Origin: Maricurvus nonylphenolicus
GTDB taxonomy: Bacteria; Pseudomonadota; Gammaproteobacteria; Pseudomonadales; Cellvibrionaceae
Reading direction: 5' to 3'
DNA length: 64,000 bases
NCBI RefSeq assembly: GCF_042854845.1
Contig: NZ_AP031498.1
Span: 1,736,001 to 1,800,000 of the forward strand
In this document: positions 52,702-61,639 of the stretch, piece by piece
How positions within the stretch are numbered: the stretch's first letter is position 1
Layout of the letters: each line of letters begins with the position of its first letter
Translations under genes and position numbers: made by a program
Notes under the pieces: generated by a model
Database searches by the model: none
What the model was told of the DNA's origin: nothing
Seen by the model: only the letters and a program-made list of their open reading frames with translations

Positions 52702-53751
52702 TCAGCCTTTACTGGCGGTAATCAAATAAAAGTCTGTTTCCAGCGGGATTAATTCAATATTGATATCGGTAAACCCTAGGTCTTGCAGCTGATTTACGTA
52801 AATACTGGCGGGACGGTAGGAGCGGAAAAATAAAAACGTCGGTAGATTGCCAAACGCCAGGTTGCCGTGTTTATAGGCGGTTGCCAGATTAATGGGCGCG
52901 CGTTCAAAGATAAGCACCTTGCCACCGGGCTTTAAACTGCTGTGGGCCTGGCTGAGAAAACGCTGACTGCCGGGTTCGGGCCAATCGTGGAGTATGGACT
53001 TAAAGGTGACGATGTCTTGGTTGGTTGGCAGTTTATCTTCTAACGCGTTGGCTGGCTGAAACTGTATGCGCGAAGCTTCGGAGCGGCCTTTCAGGTGGTT
53101 GTTGCCTACTTCACACACAACGGGTAGATCAATCACGGTTGCCTGCAGGTTTGGGTTGGCACGGCAAATTTGCGATACAAACTCACCGCTGTTACCGCCA
53201 ATATCCATTAGCTGTTGATAGCTGGAAAAATCATGGTGGTCTAAACACACCTGAGCTTCGTGTTGGGTCAGGGCTGTTGTTAACGAGACCCAGCGTTGAG
53301 TGAACTGATAATTTTCCGGTGTGGATTCAAGGGCTCGTTGGTAATCAAAGAGTTCAAACAGGCGGGAATTGGCCATAAACTCTCGTTCGTCGCGAATAAA
53401 CGCTGACATGGATTGCATAACATCCGGGGCGAGAAAATTGGCGAATTCAATTTTCACTTCCATCAAGGATCGGTATTGCAAGGCGTGTTCAAACTCTTGG
53501 GTTAAGCAAACCGTTTCGCCATTATTTAGGATTACACCATTATGGCCCAACAGATCCAGCATAAAGCGTAAGCCTACGCTGTCGGTGTGTAAGGCACTTT
53601 GCAGTTCTGCCAAGTTGTGGGGACGTGACTGCAGTAGATCGATTAAGCCGTTTTCAAAGGCGCTTTTCAGCAGTTGTACATCCATAAAATCAGTGAGGTA
53701 CTGATCGATACAGAGGTAGTCGTATACGGGCGTTGTTGGTGTATTGGCCAT
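52702..53751 (-). CDS. SAM-dependent O-methyltransferase (family 2)
   Basis: This protein of about 349 residues has an N-terminal winged-helix dimerisation domain (LLKSAFENGLIDLLQSRPHN, then LRFMLDLLGHNGVI). The C-terminal methyltransferase has LMDIGGNSGEFVSQI and VIDLPVVCE in the SAM-binding region, and FERAPINLATAYKHGN downstream. This is the acetylserotonin/plant-type O-methyltransferase group, methylating a hydroxyl. The start at 53751 lies 5 bases beyond the kinase stop; a longer frame would overlap the kinase gene. It is the second gene of a kinase-methyltransferase pair. Confidence 0.85.
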   Translation of the reverse strand: MANTPTTPVYDYLCIDQYLTDFMDVQLLKSAFENGLIDLLQSRPHNLAELQSALHTDSVGLRFMLDLLGHNGVILNNGETVCLTQEFEHALQYRSLMEVKIEFANFLAPDVMQSMSAFIRDEREFMANSRLFELFDYQRALESTPENYQFTQRWVSLTTALTQHEAQVCLDHHDFSSYQQLMDIGGNSGEFVSQICRANPNLQATVIDLPVVCEVGNNHLKGRSEASRIQFQPANALEDKLPTNQDIVTFKSILHDWPEPGSQRFLSQAHSSLKPGGKVLIFERAPINLATAYKHGNLAFGNLPTFLFFRSYRPASIYVNQLQDLGFTDINIELIPLETDFYLITASKG

Positions 53752-53756
53752 AAGTA

Positions 53757-54359
53757 TCAAAGGTATTTTGCGGCGAGCTGTTGGATCACTTGCTGGCATA
53801 GTTGTTCAGCGGGCAGTGTGCCGTCGAGGAATATGTCAGCCTCTGGCCGAATATACTGCCGCTGCAGGGTAAGGGTATGGCGGATACTGGATGTATAGCC
53901 CTGCAGATATTGGCTTAGCCACGTTAACTGTTGCTGATGGATTTGATCCTTGTCTGCATCTATACGTATTGCTTCACTGAATTGCTGGCTAAACTTTTGC
54001 AGATTGCGGGCCAGGGCAATATCCAGTGGTATATCGATCCAAATCAGGGTGTCTATATACTGGCCGCTGGCTTGGTGACCACGACCGAAATGGGTTTCAA
54101 AAATCAGAGGAGTCTCAGTTGGCTGTCTGTCCAGTGCGCTAACCAGCTCGGGTAACTGAAACAGATTGTAATCTGCGCCATCTTTTACCCATTGATCCAG
54201 CTCATTCAGGGATTGCTGAGTGAAGGACTGGTAGTTATCAATATCAATACGTTTGGCCAGGGGAATCTTGTCCTGCAGTAGGTTAGCCAATGTGGATTTG
54301 CCACAGCCTGGCGGGCCACATATACCGATGACTTTATTTGGGGCTGCCTGGTGTAGCAT
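53757..54359 (-). CDS. P-loop kinase (uridine kinase-like)
   Basis: This 200-residue protein has a Walker A motif GICGPPGCGKSTLANLL at residues 12-28, followed by a kinase-like Asp region (AKRIDIDNYQSFTQQSLNEL) and IFETHFGRG. The pattern is that of small P-loop kinases acting on nucleosides, pantothenate or sugar alcohols. The substrate is not clear. It is divergent from the 2OG-oxygenase gene (124 bases between starts) and followed closely by the O-methyltransferase gene. Confidence 0.8.
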   Translation of the reverse strand: MLHQAAPNKVIGICGPPGCGKSTLANLLQDKIPLAKRIDIDNYQSFTQQSLNELDQWVKDGADYNLFQLPELVSALDRQPTETPLIFETHFGRGHQASGQYIDTLIWIDIPLDIALARNLQKFSQQFSEAIRIDADKDQIHQQQLTWLSQYLQGYTSSIRHTLTLQRQYIRPEADIFLDGTLPAEQLCQQVIQQLAAKYL

Positions 54360-54483
54360 GCGTGTTCCTGAACATTGATCTCAGGGCTTATCATACTGGA
54401 CCCTATGGGCGAATCAATTCTCTGGCTAATTGGCGGGTGATCAGGAATAATCCAGCCACTGCAAAGGCACAGCGGAGCTTGGT

Positions 54484-55329
54484 TTGAGTATCAGTTATCA
54501 ACAGCATCAAGGTTTTTTTCAGTTGGCAGAGTGTAATGCCAACTTTCTGGACCGGGAAGCTGCTACGTTGTTTGACGAACTCCGCGAGGGCAGGTTGCAA
54601 GCCGTTCTGGTGCACGATGTCTATCCCCGAAAGTTGTTGCCTGACTTAGTAGAAGGGCTTGAAACACATCAGCCATCCTTCCTTAAAACCCGTTTTCCCG
54701 ATGCCTTTAATGGCTGGTTCTATGGCCGTAATTTAAATCTGTGTGAGCCCCAGCTGGAGCAATACTTTGACGATGCCAGGCAGTTTGAGCGGGATCTGGA
54801 GCTGTTTTTACCTGGCGCTTTGAATCCAGCTGTGCGTATCGCCGATATTCTTGCGCGGATGGATGGGGGGAGACCTTTTCGGGCTCCTCCAGGCCCAGAC
54901 TTGGGTCAGCGTTATATGTTTACGTCTCTACGCGGCCACGCCGAAGGTGGTTATATTCCGGCTCACTGCGACAATGAGTTTGTGTTACGGCCTTCGTATC
55001 AGCATCTGACCAGCGTGTGTGATCCTCATATCATGAGTTTTGTCCTGGGTTTTAACGACTGTGACGGTGGCGGGGCAACCGAAATTTATAATTATATCCA
55101 GCCGCCATTAGGCAAAGCGTTGATGAGTGATGACCAGCGTTCCATCAAGCCGGATGTGGATACCTTGGCATCTGTGAAAATTCGTGTGCCCAGCGGCAGT
55201 ATGCTGGTGTTTGATTCCGGACGTTATCTGCACCGTTTGGAGCCAGTTGCAGGTTCGACAACCCGTTGGACTGCCTGTAGTTTTATGGCGCTAAATAACG
55301 ACAAGTCAGCAACCTATGTGTGGGGTTAA
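54484..55329 (+). CDS. 2-oxoglutarate/Fe(II)-dependent oxygenase-like protein
   Basis: This 281-residue protein has the Fe(II) facial triad in PAHCDNEF (His and Asp) and YLHRLEPV (His), with a 2OG-binding Arg likely in TTRWTACSFMAL. These place it near prolyl-hydroxylase-like oxygenases. It would hydroxylate a small molecule or protein side chain. The start is a TTG at 54484 with CGGAG upstream. Its end overlaps the following methyltransferase frame by 10 bases, so the two are probably co-translated. Confidence 0.78.
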   Translation: MSISYQQHQGFFQLAECNANFLDREAATLFDELREGRLQAVLVHDVYPRKLLPDLVEGLETHQPSFLKTRFPDAFNGWFYGRNLNLCEPQLEQYFDDARQFERDLELFLPGALNPAVRIADILARMDGGRPFRAPPGPDLGQRYMFTSLRGHAEGGYIPAHCDNEFVLRPSYQHLTSVCDPHIMSFVLGFNDCDGGGATEIYNYIQPPLGKALMSDDQRSIKPDVDTLASVKIRVPSGSMLVFDSGRYLHRLEPVAGSTTRWTACSFMALNNDKSATYVWG

Positions 55330-56171
55330 GGTATGGGGTTAAGGCATTGAAATCACCGGTACCACCGTATTTTGATTTGCTGTTACAGCATTTCGTCCCG
55401 GGACAGTCAGGCCGTTTTGTGCACCTGGGCCATTGGGCGCAGTCACCTGGCGAGGAGGATTTGATTCAGCCGCAGGCTTTTGAACAGGCTCAAGCGCGTC
55501 TTAACGAAATCTTGTTAGGCTGGGCATCGTTAGCTGACGGTCAGGCAGTGCTGGATGTCGGGTGCGGTTTAGGTGGAACCCTGGAGGTTATCAATCAGCA
55601 CCACAGTAATATGCGCTTATACGGTGTGAATATTGATGCGCGTCAGTTAGCCATTTGTGAACAGTTGCAAGCAGTCAATGGTAACCGCCTGATCTGGCAG
55701 CAGGCGGATGCCTGTGAATTACCCTTCCCCAATGCCAGTCTCGATCGGGTTATTTGTTTGGAAGCCATGTTTCATTTCCCTTCACGCAGGCAATTTCTGC
55801 AAGAAGTGAATCGGGTGTTAAAACCGGGTGGTGTATTTGTCGCCACGGATATGACGGTGTCTTCGAGTCTACAGGGCTGTGATGCGCCGGGCTTTTTGTT
55901 CGAGACGGTTATGCAGGATGGCTATGGGCCCTGGCCTGATTTCTGGCAGCGGGAAGGGGAGTTGGACGTTCTGATTCATGGCTCGGGTTTAACGATAGAT
56001 CAGCTAATGGATGCCTCTGAGAATACCTTGCCGAGTTATCACTTCACGGCACCTGGCATTGACAAAGAGTCTCAGGATCCAGGTGATATTGCCGCGCGTG
56101 CGGCCCTGGCAATGCACTGGTTACACCGTCAGGGCCATCTGCGTTACTGGTACCTGCAGGCAACCAAATAA
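55320..56171 (+). CDS. Class I SAM-dependent methyltransferase
   Basis: This 283-residue protein has the SAM motif I VLDVGCGLGGTLEVI near residue 80, LYGVNIDARQLAICEQL, and ELPFPNASLDRVICLEAMFH. That is the Methyltransf_11 pattern, with a large C-terminal cap. Substrate type (N, O or C) cannot be read. The GTG at 55320 is the longest start; a TTG at 55347 is an alternative. It overlaps the 2OG-oxygenase gene by 10 bases, and the two act in a probable pathway with the kinase and O-methyltransferase genes. Confidence 0.85.
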   Translation: MGLRYGVKALKSPVPPYFDLLLQHFVPGQSGRFVHLGHWAQSPGEEDLIQPQAFEQAQARLNEILLGWASLADGQAVLDVGCGLGGTLEVINQHHSNMRLYGVNIDARQLAICEQLQAVNGNRLIWQQADACELPFPNASLDRVICLEAMFHFPSRRQFLQEVNRVLKPGGVFVATDMTVSSSLQGCDAPGFLFETVMQDGYGPWPDFWQREGELDVLIHGSGLTIDQLMDASENTLPSYHFTAPGIDKESQDPGDIAARAALAMHWLHRQGHLRYWYLQATK

Positions 56172-56202
56172 GGTTGTCCGCAGATCGATGTAACCCTACA
56201 GC

Positions 56203-57366
56203 TTATTTTTCAATAAAGTCTTCGGCTTCCTTAGCGACAAATGCGGCGTCGGGTGTAGTGCCGAATAAGCGCGAAGACAGGTACTGGTGAAAATCCACCA
56301 CCACACGCTCCAGTTCAACCAGCTTGCCGGGTTTGCCCGCTTTTGATTTCATCGCGGTTTGGTTGCGCTCACAAATCCACTTGTCTTCCTCGAAGAATGC
56401 CGCAGTAAATGCCTGTTCATCTTTACTGGGGTTAACATTCGAGGCGGAGATGGTGCCCGCACGGATATAGCTTTTGCCTGCTGCTGCAGGGCGAACTGCC
56501 AGATAACCTAAGGTATCTCCCAGCAAAATGCCGACAAAGTTGGGGGGGAGACTAAACAGCACATAGTGACTGTAAAGGCGTTTGATTTTTTCCGGGGTAA
56601 ACATTTCCATCAGTTTGCCGCCCAGGCCGGTCATGCTTTGGCCAACCAGTTCACCTGCGGTCAGAGTCCAGTCGGCCTGGCCTTCCAGATAAAACGCCAG
56701 GCGGGTAGGGGTGTTAACTTCCAGGGTTTCCTTGTGAACTTTAAATAAGTGGTAACTTTCGATGCCGTTTTCGATCGCCAGCTTCCAGTTGGTATCCCAC
56801 GCTTCATCTTCACCGCCGTCGCCGTAGACAAACTTTTCGATGTTGTAGCGCTTAAGGTATTTCTCAATGCCGTTGTAGCGTTCTGCCAGAGGCTCGGCAT
56901 TGCCATTGATATTGACGAATACCAGGCCGTGCCAGCTTTCCAGTGCAAACTGAGGCAGGCAGTGTTCTTCCTTATTTACTTCAATATTGCCCGGGTGGGA
57001 AACGCCGATCAGTTTGCCGTCGTCTTTATAGGTCCAGGCGTGGTAAGGGCAGACCATACGGCTCTTATTGCCAAAGCCTTCGTCGTTAAGCGGCGTGCCA
57101 CGGTGGCGGCAGACATTGGACATGGCCCGCAGAGTGCCGTCCTTGCCACGGATAACGATCATAGGTTCATCAGCCAGGGTAAAGGCGTAGTAATCACCTG
57201 GTTTACTTAATTCGGCTTCGTTACAGACAAATACCCAGTCGTTACGGAATACCTTCTCCATCTCCAGCTCGTAAAACTCAGGATCTGAATAGGCGGCGAA
57301 GGGCAGCGATACCGCGGTTTCCACCGGGTTATTCGCAATTTCCCTGACTTCTTCAATCAGCTTCAT
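56203..57366 (-). CDS. Rieske-type ring-hydroxylating oxygenase, alpha subunit
   Basis: This protein of about 387 residues has the Rieske cluster motif (CRHRGTPLNDEG, then CPYHAWTYKDDG) near residues 85-120. A C-terminal catalytic domain with a mononuclear iron site likely includes ENGIESYHLFKVH. Such enzymes hydroxylate or demethylate aromatic or other substrates with electrons from a reductase. No beta subunit, ferredoxin or reductase is adjacent. The ATG at 57366 has GGAGAG upstream. The TetR regulator gene lies divergent, 228 bases away, and is the likely controller. Confidence 0.9.
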   Translation of the reverse strand: MKLIEEVREIANNPVETAVSLPFAAYSDPEFYELEMEKVFRNDWVFVCNEAELSKPGDYYAFTLADEPMIVIRGKDGTLRAMSNVCRHRGTPLNDEGFGNKSRMVCPYHAWTYKDDGKLIGVSHPGNIEVNKEEHCLPQFALESWHGLVFVNINGNAEPLAERYNGIEKYLKRYNIEKFVYGDGGEDEAWDTNWKLAIENGIESYHLFKVHKETLEVNTPTRLAFYLEGQADWTLTAGELVGQSMTGLGGKLMEMFTPEKIKRLYSHYVLFSLPPNFVGILLGDTLGYLAVRPAAAGKSYIRAGTISASNVNPSKDEQAFTAAFFEEDKWICERNQTAMKSKAGKPGKLVELERVVVDFHQYLSSRLFGTTPDAAFVAKEAEDFIEK

Positions 57367-57541
57367 GGCAAAACTCTCCATCACTCAATAAACAGTGTAG
57401 ACCCACCATCATGGGTGGGTTCAAGTAAATTGTCAGAATTGATAATAAACTGTCAAAAGAGTTTCGTGCAATCGTTCGTTCGGTGTTTTTGCACAAATGT
57501 ATTAATTAGCAAGTTGGGTATTATTTAGTCAATCTATGATC

Positions 57542-57563
57542 GAACGTTCAAAGAGGCTATAAT
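57542..57563 (+). promoter_or_regulatory. Promoter and palindromic operator of the TetR gene
   Basis: A perfect TATAAT -10 box (57558-57563) lies 31 bases before the TetR ATG at 57594, preceded by the 8-base palindrome GAACGTTC (57542-57549). A further CGTTCGTTCGG sequence lies at 57473-57483 on the Rieske side. The layout suggests the TetR protein represses itself and the divergent oxygenase gene. No clean -35 box was seen. Confidence 0.6.
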
Positions 57564-57593
57564 CCCTGGCGTTTACAGGATTAAGGATTTGCC

Positions 57594-58685
57594 ATGGCGC
57601 AGCTGACTTCGCAAACCGCAACCAAGTTCTCTTCGGTGTGCACCTCGTATGGAATTACCCTGAAGCGTGACAGCCAGGGGCAGGTCGTAGAGATGCCTCT
57701 GGGTGATCAGGATCTGGATTCCGATCTGTGGCCCCACGATGATTGCTGTTATCGCTTGGGCTGGGTTGCCGCCATTGATGCGTTAAAGTCCATCCATAGC
57801 GATGGGGTGGCGCGGGTAAACGATACCCGGATATCCCTGTTTCAGCGTGGTGAAGGTAGTCAGCTGTTTGCTCGAGCAGAAGCGGTGTTTTCATCCCCAG
57901 AGGCAGCAGTGATTAGAACGCAGCTGTTTCGCGCCAATGATAAAGGCGGCTTAACACCGTCGAATTGTATTGGTGAATTGACCGCCCAAGCGCGTTTTGT
58001 CGCTACTGATGCGGTGGAGGCAGCTACCCTGGCGGCAGAGATAGAAGATAGTCCGAGTCTGCCAGAAGAGGCCGAGGCCAAGCCATTAACGGCCAAAGAG
58101 CAGGCTATGGAGGCCCGTCGTCGCAAGATCTTTGACGGTGCCTGTGAAGTGATTGGCCGCGAGGGCTATGCGGCAACCACGATTCGCAAGGTCGCCAAGG
58201 CCGCCGGTGTGCCCATCTCCACCATGTACCAATATATCGATACCAAAGAAGATCTGCTGTTTATGATTACCAGCAGCTGTATGGAAGAGATCTTTGAGTA
58301 TATGACTGAGGAGCTGCGTCGCGAGGGTGATGCGGTGACCAAAATGACCCACGCGATTGAAGCCTATGTCCAGTACATCAGTAAAAACCGTCGCTATATC
58401 AACCTGGCCTATCGTGAAACCCGCGCACTAAGCCGTGGCAACCGTGAAAAGATCTTTGATATCGAACGCCGTTTTACCCGCCTGTGGGAAGAGATCATTA
58501 TTTCCGGTAACAAGAGCAGTGACTTCAATGCTCAGAAGTCCCGCCTGGCAGCGAATATGGTGTACTTCTTCTGTAATGTCTGGTCCCTGCGTTATTGGAG
58601 TGTGCAGGATTATACCGAAGATGAAGTGCGGGCTTATTTGATGAAGTTTATTATGAGTGGCTTGCAGGGCGAGGATGTCATTTAA
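57594..58685 (+). CDS. TetR family regulator with an N-terminal sensor-like domain
   Basis: This 363-residue protein is about 160 residues longer than usual TetR members. The helix-turn-helix (FDGACEVIGREGYAATTIRK, then GVPISTMYQYIDTKEDL) starts near residue 180, not at the N-terminus. Before it is a region (RVNDTRISLFQRGEGSQLFA and RAEAVFSSPEAAVIRTQLFR) that may have a hot-dog/thioesterase-like fold, followed by an acidic linker. This suggests an added ligand domain. It is divergent from the Rieske oxygenase gene. The short intergenic stretch before the ATG carries a good promoter. Confidence 0.85.
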   Translation: MAQLTSQTATKFSSVCTSYGITLKRDSQGQVVEMPLGDQDLDSDLWPHDDCCYRLGWVAAIDALKSIHSDGVARVNDTRISLFQRGEGSQLFARAEAVFSSPEAAVIRTQLFRANDKGGLTPSNCIGELTAQARFVATDAVEAATLAAEIEDSPSLPEEAEAKPLTAKEQAMEARRRKIFDGACEVIGREGYAATTIRKVAKAAGVPISTMYQYIDTKEDLLFMITSSCMEEIFEYMTEELRREGDAVTKMTHAIEAYVQYISKNRRYINLAYRETRALSRGNREKIFDIERRFTRLWEEIIISGNKSSDFNAQKSRLAANMVYFFCNVWSLRYWSVQDYTEDEVRAYLMKFIMSGLQGEDVI

Positions 58686-58737
58686 ACCGCCGTATTGATG
58701 GGGAGGCCAGTGCTGCTTCCCCTTACCCAGAACCTGA

Positions 58738-59277
58738 TTAGCGGATCAGGGACAAAAATTCAGTGCGGGTAGCCGGGTTATCGCGGAAGGAGCCCAGCAT
58801 TGACGAGGTCTTCATCACCGAGTTCTGTTTCTCCACACCGCGCATCATCATGCACATATGCTTGGCTTCGATAATCACTCCAACGCCGGCGGCATCGGTA
58901 ATCTGCTGCACAGACTCAGCAACCTGAACGGTCAGCTGTTCCTGAATCTGCAAACGGCGAGCAAACATATCCACAATGCGTGCGATCTTTGACAGGCCCA
59001 GTACCTTGCCGGTTGGGATATAGGCGACATGGGCTTTACCGATAAAGGGCAGCATATGGTGCTCGCACATGGAGTAGAGCTCGATATCTTTAACGATGAT
59101 CATCTCGCTGGAATCGGACGGGAACAGGGCGCCGTTTACCACTTCATCTACGGTTTGCTGGTAGCCACGGGTTAGGAATTGCATGGCTTTGGCGGCACGT
59201 TCCGGTGTATCAACCAGGCCTGGGCGATTGATATCTTCACCAACGGCTTTAATGATCTCGGCGTAATGTTCTTTCAT
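58738..59277 (-). CDS. folE: GTP cyclohydrolase I
   Basis: This 179-residue homodecameric enzyme makes dihydroneopterin triphosphate, the first step of folate synthesis. The zinc and catalytic residues are in YSMCEHHMLPFIGKAHV, and the signature continues with GLSKIARIVDMFARRLQIQE and the later EAKHMCMMMRGV. Length is usual for short bacterial forms. It is convergent with the TetR gene and divergent from prmB, with 267 bases between the starts. Confidence 0.97.
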   Translation of the reverse strand: MKEHYAEIIKAVGEDINRPGLVDTPERAAKAMQFLTRGYQQTVDEVVNGALFPSDSSEMIIVKDIELYSMCEHHMLPFIGKAHVAYIPTGKVLGLSKIARIVDMFARRLQIQEQLTVQVAESVQQITDAAGVGVIIEAKHMCMMMRGVEKQNSVMKTSSMLGSFRDNPATRTEFLSLIR

Positions 59278-59544
59278 CGTGTCCTAACCTGTAACCCTTC
59301 GCTATACCCTATGAAATATAGGGGTTTCTGTCTGATGCGGCGTTTATGACAGCTATGTCATATAAGGGGCGCTACCCTACGCCAAGGCGTCTGGCAGGTA
59401 AAGGGTTTAAACTGAAATTTAGGCCCACGAGCGGGAAAAAGACAGAAAAACCGTCGCTTGCGCAGTACAATGGCGCAGTTTTTGAAAAGGGTAGCCCCTA
59501 CTGAGGGCAATTGATGAAGGTGTGCTTGAGGAAGGTAAGTATCA

Positions 59545-60441
59545 ATGATTGAAAGGCGCGAGTCTCCGCTGGCTGAACTGCTGACTATTCGTGATTACAT
59601 TCGCTGGGGTGCCACTCGCTTTAGTGCTGCCGGGGTGTTTTTTGGGCACGGCACAGACAATGCCTGGGATGAAGCCAGTCATCTGGTATTGAGTACCCTG
59701 CATTTGCCCTGGGACAGTTCTCCGGATTTGCTCAATGCCCGGCTGACACTGGAAGAGCGCAAACATGTGATCAACTTGATTGAGCGCCGTATTAGTGAGC
59801 GTATCCCAGCACCTTATTTAACCGGTGAGGCCTGGTATGCAGGTATGCCTTTTTATGTGGATGAGCGGGTATTGGTGCCACGCTCGCCGATTATCGAGCT
59901 GATTGAGCAGCAATTTCAGCCCTGGTTGGCCAATTATCCCTCCCGTATTCTCGATTTGTGCTGTGGCAGTGGTTGCATAGGTATTGTCTGTGCGGCGGAG
60001 TTCATGGACAGCGAAGTGGTGGTCAGCGATATTTCGGCAGACGCTCTTGCTGTGGCTCAATCCAATATTGAACGCCATCATCTAACCGACCAGGTGCATG
60101 CGGTTGAATCCGATCTGTTTGCCAATCTGCAGGGCGAGCGGTTTGATTTGATTGTCTCCAATCCTCCCTATGTTAACGAAGAGGATCTGGCGGCTATGCC
60201 GGCGGAGTTTCATGCTGAGCCGGAAATTGCCTTGGGTAGTGGTAGCGACGGCCTCGATTTTACCCGTCGCCTATTGGCGCAGGCGCGCAATCACCTTACC
60301 GAGCAGGGCCTGCTGATTGTTGAAGTAGGCAATAGCTGGCCGGCGCTGGAAGCGGCTTATCCTGATGTGCCCTTTACCTGGCTGGAGTTTGAACGCGGTG
60401 GTCATGGCGTATTTGCCCTGACGGCTGATCAGCTCCCTTAA
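59545..60441 (+). CDS. prmB: Release factor-class / ribosomal L3 glutamine methyltransferase
   Basis: This 298-residue SAM-dependent N5-glutamine methyltransferase has LDLCCGSGCIGIVCAAEF (SAM motif) near residue 133 and the catalytic NPPYVNEED near residue 208, followed by LGSGSDGLDFTRRLL. The N-terminal domain (YLTGEAWYAGMPFYVDERVL) and context favour PrmB, which methylates ribosomal protein L3, over PrmC. aroC follows 88 bases later, as in Pseudomonas-like genomes. Confidence 0.93.
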   Translation: MIERRESPLAELLTIRDYIRWGATRFSAAGVFFGHGTDNAWDEASHLVLSTLHLPWDSSPDLLNARLTLEERKHVINLIERRISERIPAPYLTGEAWYAGMPFYVDERVLVPRSPIIELIEQQFQPWLANYPSRILDLCCGSGCIGIVCAAEFMDSEVVVSDISADALAVAQSNIERHHLTDQVHAVESDLFANLQGERFDLIVSNPPYVNEEDLAAMPAEFHAEPEIALGSGSDGLDFTRRLLAQARNHLTEQGLLIVEVGNSWPALEAAYPDVPFTWLEFERGGHGVFALTADQLP

Positions 60442-60529
60442 CCCCGTCCCCTATGGGACAACATGATGTATAATCACGTCCCTTTGGCGGCTACGCCTTG
60501 AATTACGTGTTAGTGAGTACGAGAGATCT

Positions 60530-61633
60530 ATGTCGGGTAATACCTTTGGTAAATTGTTTACTGTCACCACCTTTGGCGAAAGCCATGGTCTGGCCCTGGG
60601 CGCTATAGTTGATGGCTGTCCGCCGGGGTTAGAGATCTCTGAAGCAGATCTGCAGGAAGATCTGGACCGTCGCAAGCCAGGCACCTCTCGTTATACCACC
60701 CAGCGTAAAGAGCCGGATCAGGTTAAGATCCTGTCGGGTGTCTTCGAAGGCAAAACCACGGGCACGCCCATTGGCCTGTTGATTGAAAACACTGATCAGC
60801 GCTCGAAAGATTACTCCAATATCAAAGACCAGTTCCGTCCAGCCCATGCGGACTACACCTATATGCAGAAATATGGTGTCCGCGATTACCGTGGTGGCGG
60901 TCGTTCCTCTGCCCGTGAAACCGCTATGCGTGTCGCCGCCGGTTCAATTGCCAAGAAATACCTTAAGCAGGTTGCCGGTATTGAAGTGCGTGGTTACCTG
61001 TCACAACTGGGCCCAATCAAGATCGAATCCGTTGATTGGAACGAGGTTCACAACAACCCCTTCTTCTGTCCCGATGCCAGCAAGGTGACCGAGATGGAAG
61101 ATTATATGAAGGCGCTCAATAAAGAGGGCGATTCTGTTGGAGCCAAAATTACCGTTACCGCCACCGGTATGATTCCGGGCCTGGGTGAGCCTATCTTTGA
61201 TCGTTTGGATGCCGACTTGGCCCATGGCCTGATGAGCATTAATGCGGTTAAGGGTGTTGAGATTGGCGCAGGTTTTGATTCGGTTGCACAGAAGGGCACT
61301 GAACACCGCGATGAAATTACCCCTGAGGGTTTCCTGTCCAACAATGCTGGCGGAGTATTAGGCGGTATTTCCAGTGGTCAGGACCTGATCGCACACCTGG
61401 CCCTTAAGCCTACCTCCAGTTTGCATCTTCCAGGTCGCAGCGTGAATGTACATGGCGAGCCGGTGGAAGTGGTCACCAAAGGTCGCCATGATCCCTGTGT
61501 CGGTATTCGTGCAACGCCTATTGCCGAGGCTATGATGGCGCTGACCCTGATGGATCACTTGCTGCGTCATCGTGCGCAAAACGGCGGGGTTGAGCATAAT
61601 ATCCCGGTAATTCCTGCGCAGGCCGATCAGTAA
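60530..61633 (+). CDS. aroC: Chorismate synthase
   Basis: This 367-residue enzyme makes chorismate from EPSP, using reduced FMN. The family signatures are visible: GESHGLALGAIVDGCPPGL near residue 14, YRGGGRSSARETAMRVAAG near residue 123 and HDPCVGIRATPIAEAM near residue 320. Length is normal. It is followed after 6 bases by the MFS transporter gene. Confidence 0.98.
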   Translation: MSGNTFGKLFTVTTFGESHGLALGAIVDGCPPGLEISEADLQEDLDRRKPGTSRYTTQRKEPDQVKILSGVFEGKTTGTPIGLLIENTDQRSKDYSNIKDQFRPAHADYTYMQKYGVRDYRGGGRSSARETAMRVAAGSIAKKYLKQVAGIEVRGYLSQLGPIKIESVDWNEVHNNPFFCPDASKVTEMEDYMKALNKEGDSVGAKITVTATGMIPGLGEPIFDRLDADLAHGLMSINAVKGVEIGAGFDSVAQKGTEHRDEITPEGFLSNNAGGVLGGISSGQDLIAHLALKPTSSLHLPGRSVNVHGEPVEVVTKGRHDPCVGIRATPIAEAMMALTLMDHLLRHRAQNGGVEHNIPVIPAQADQ

Positions 61634-61639
61634 CCCTTG

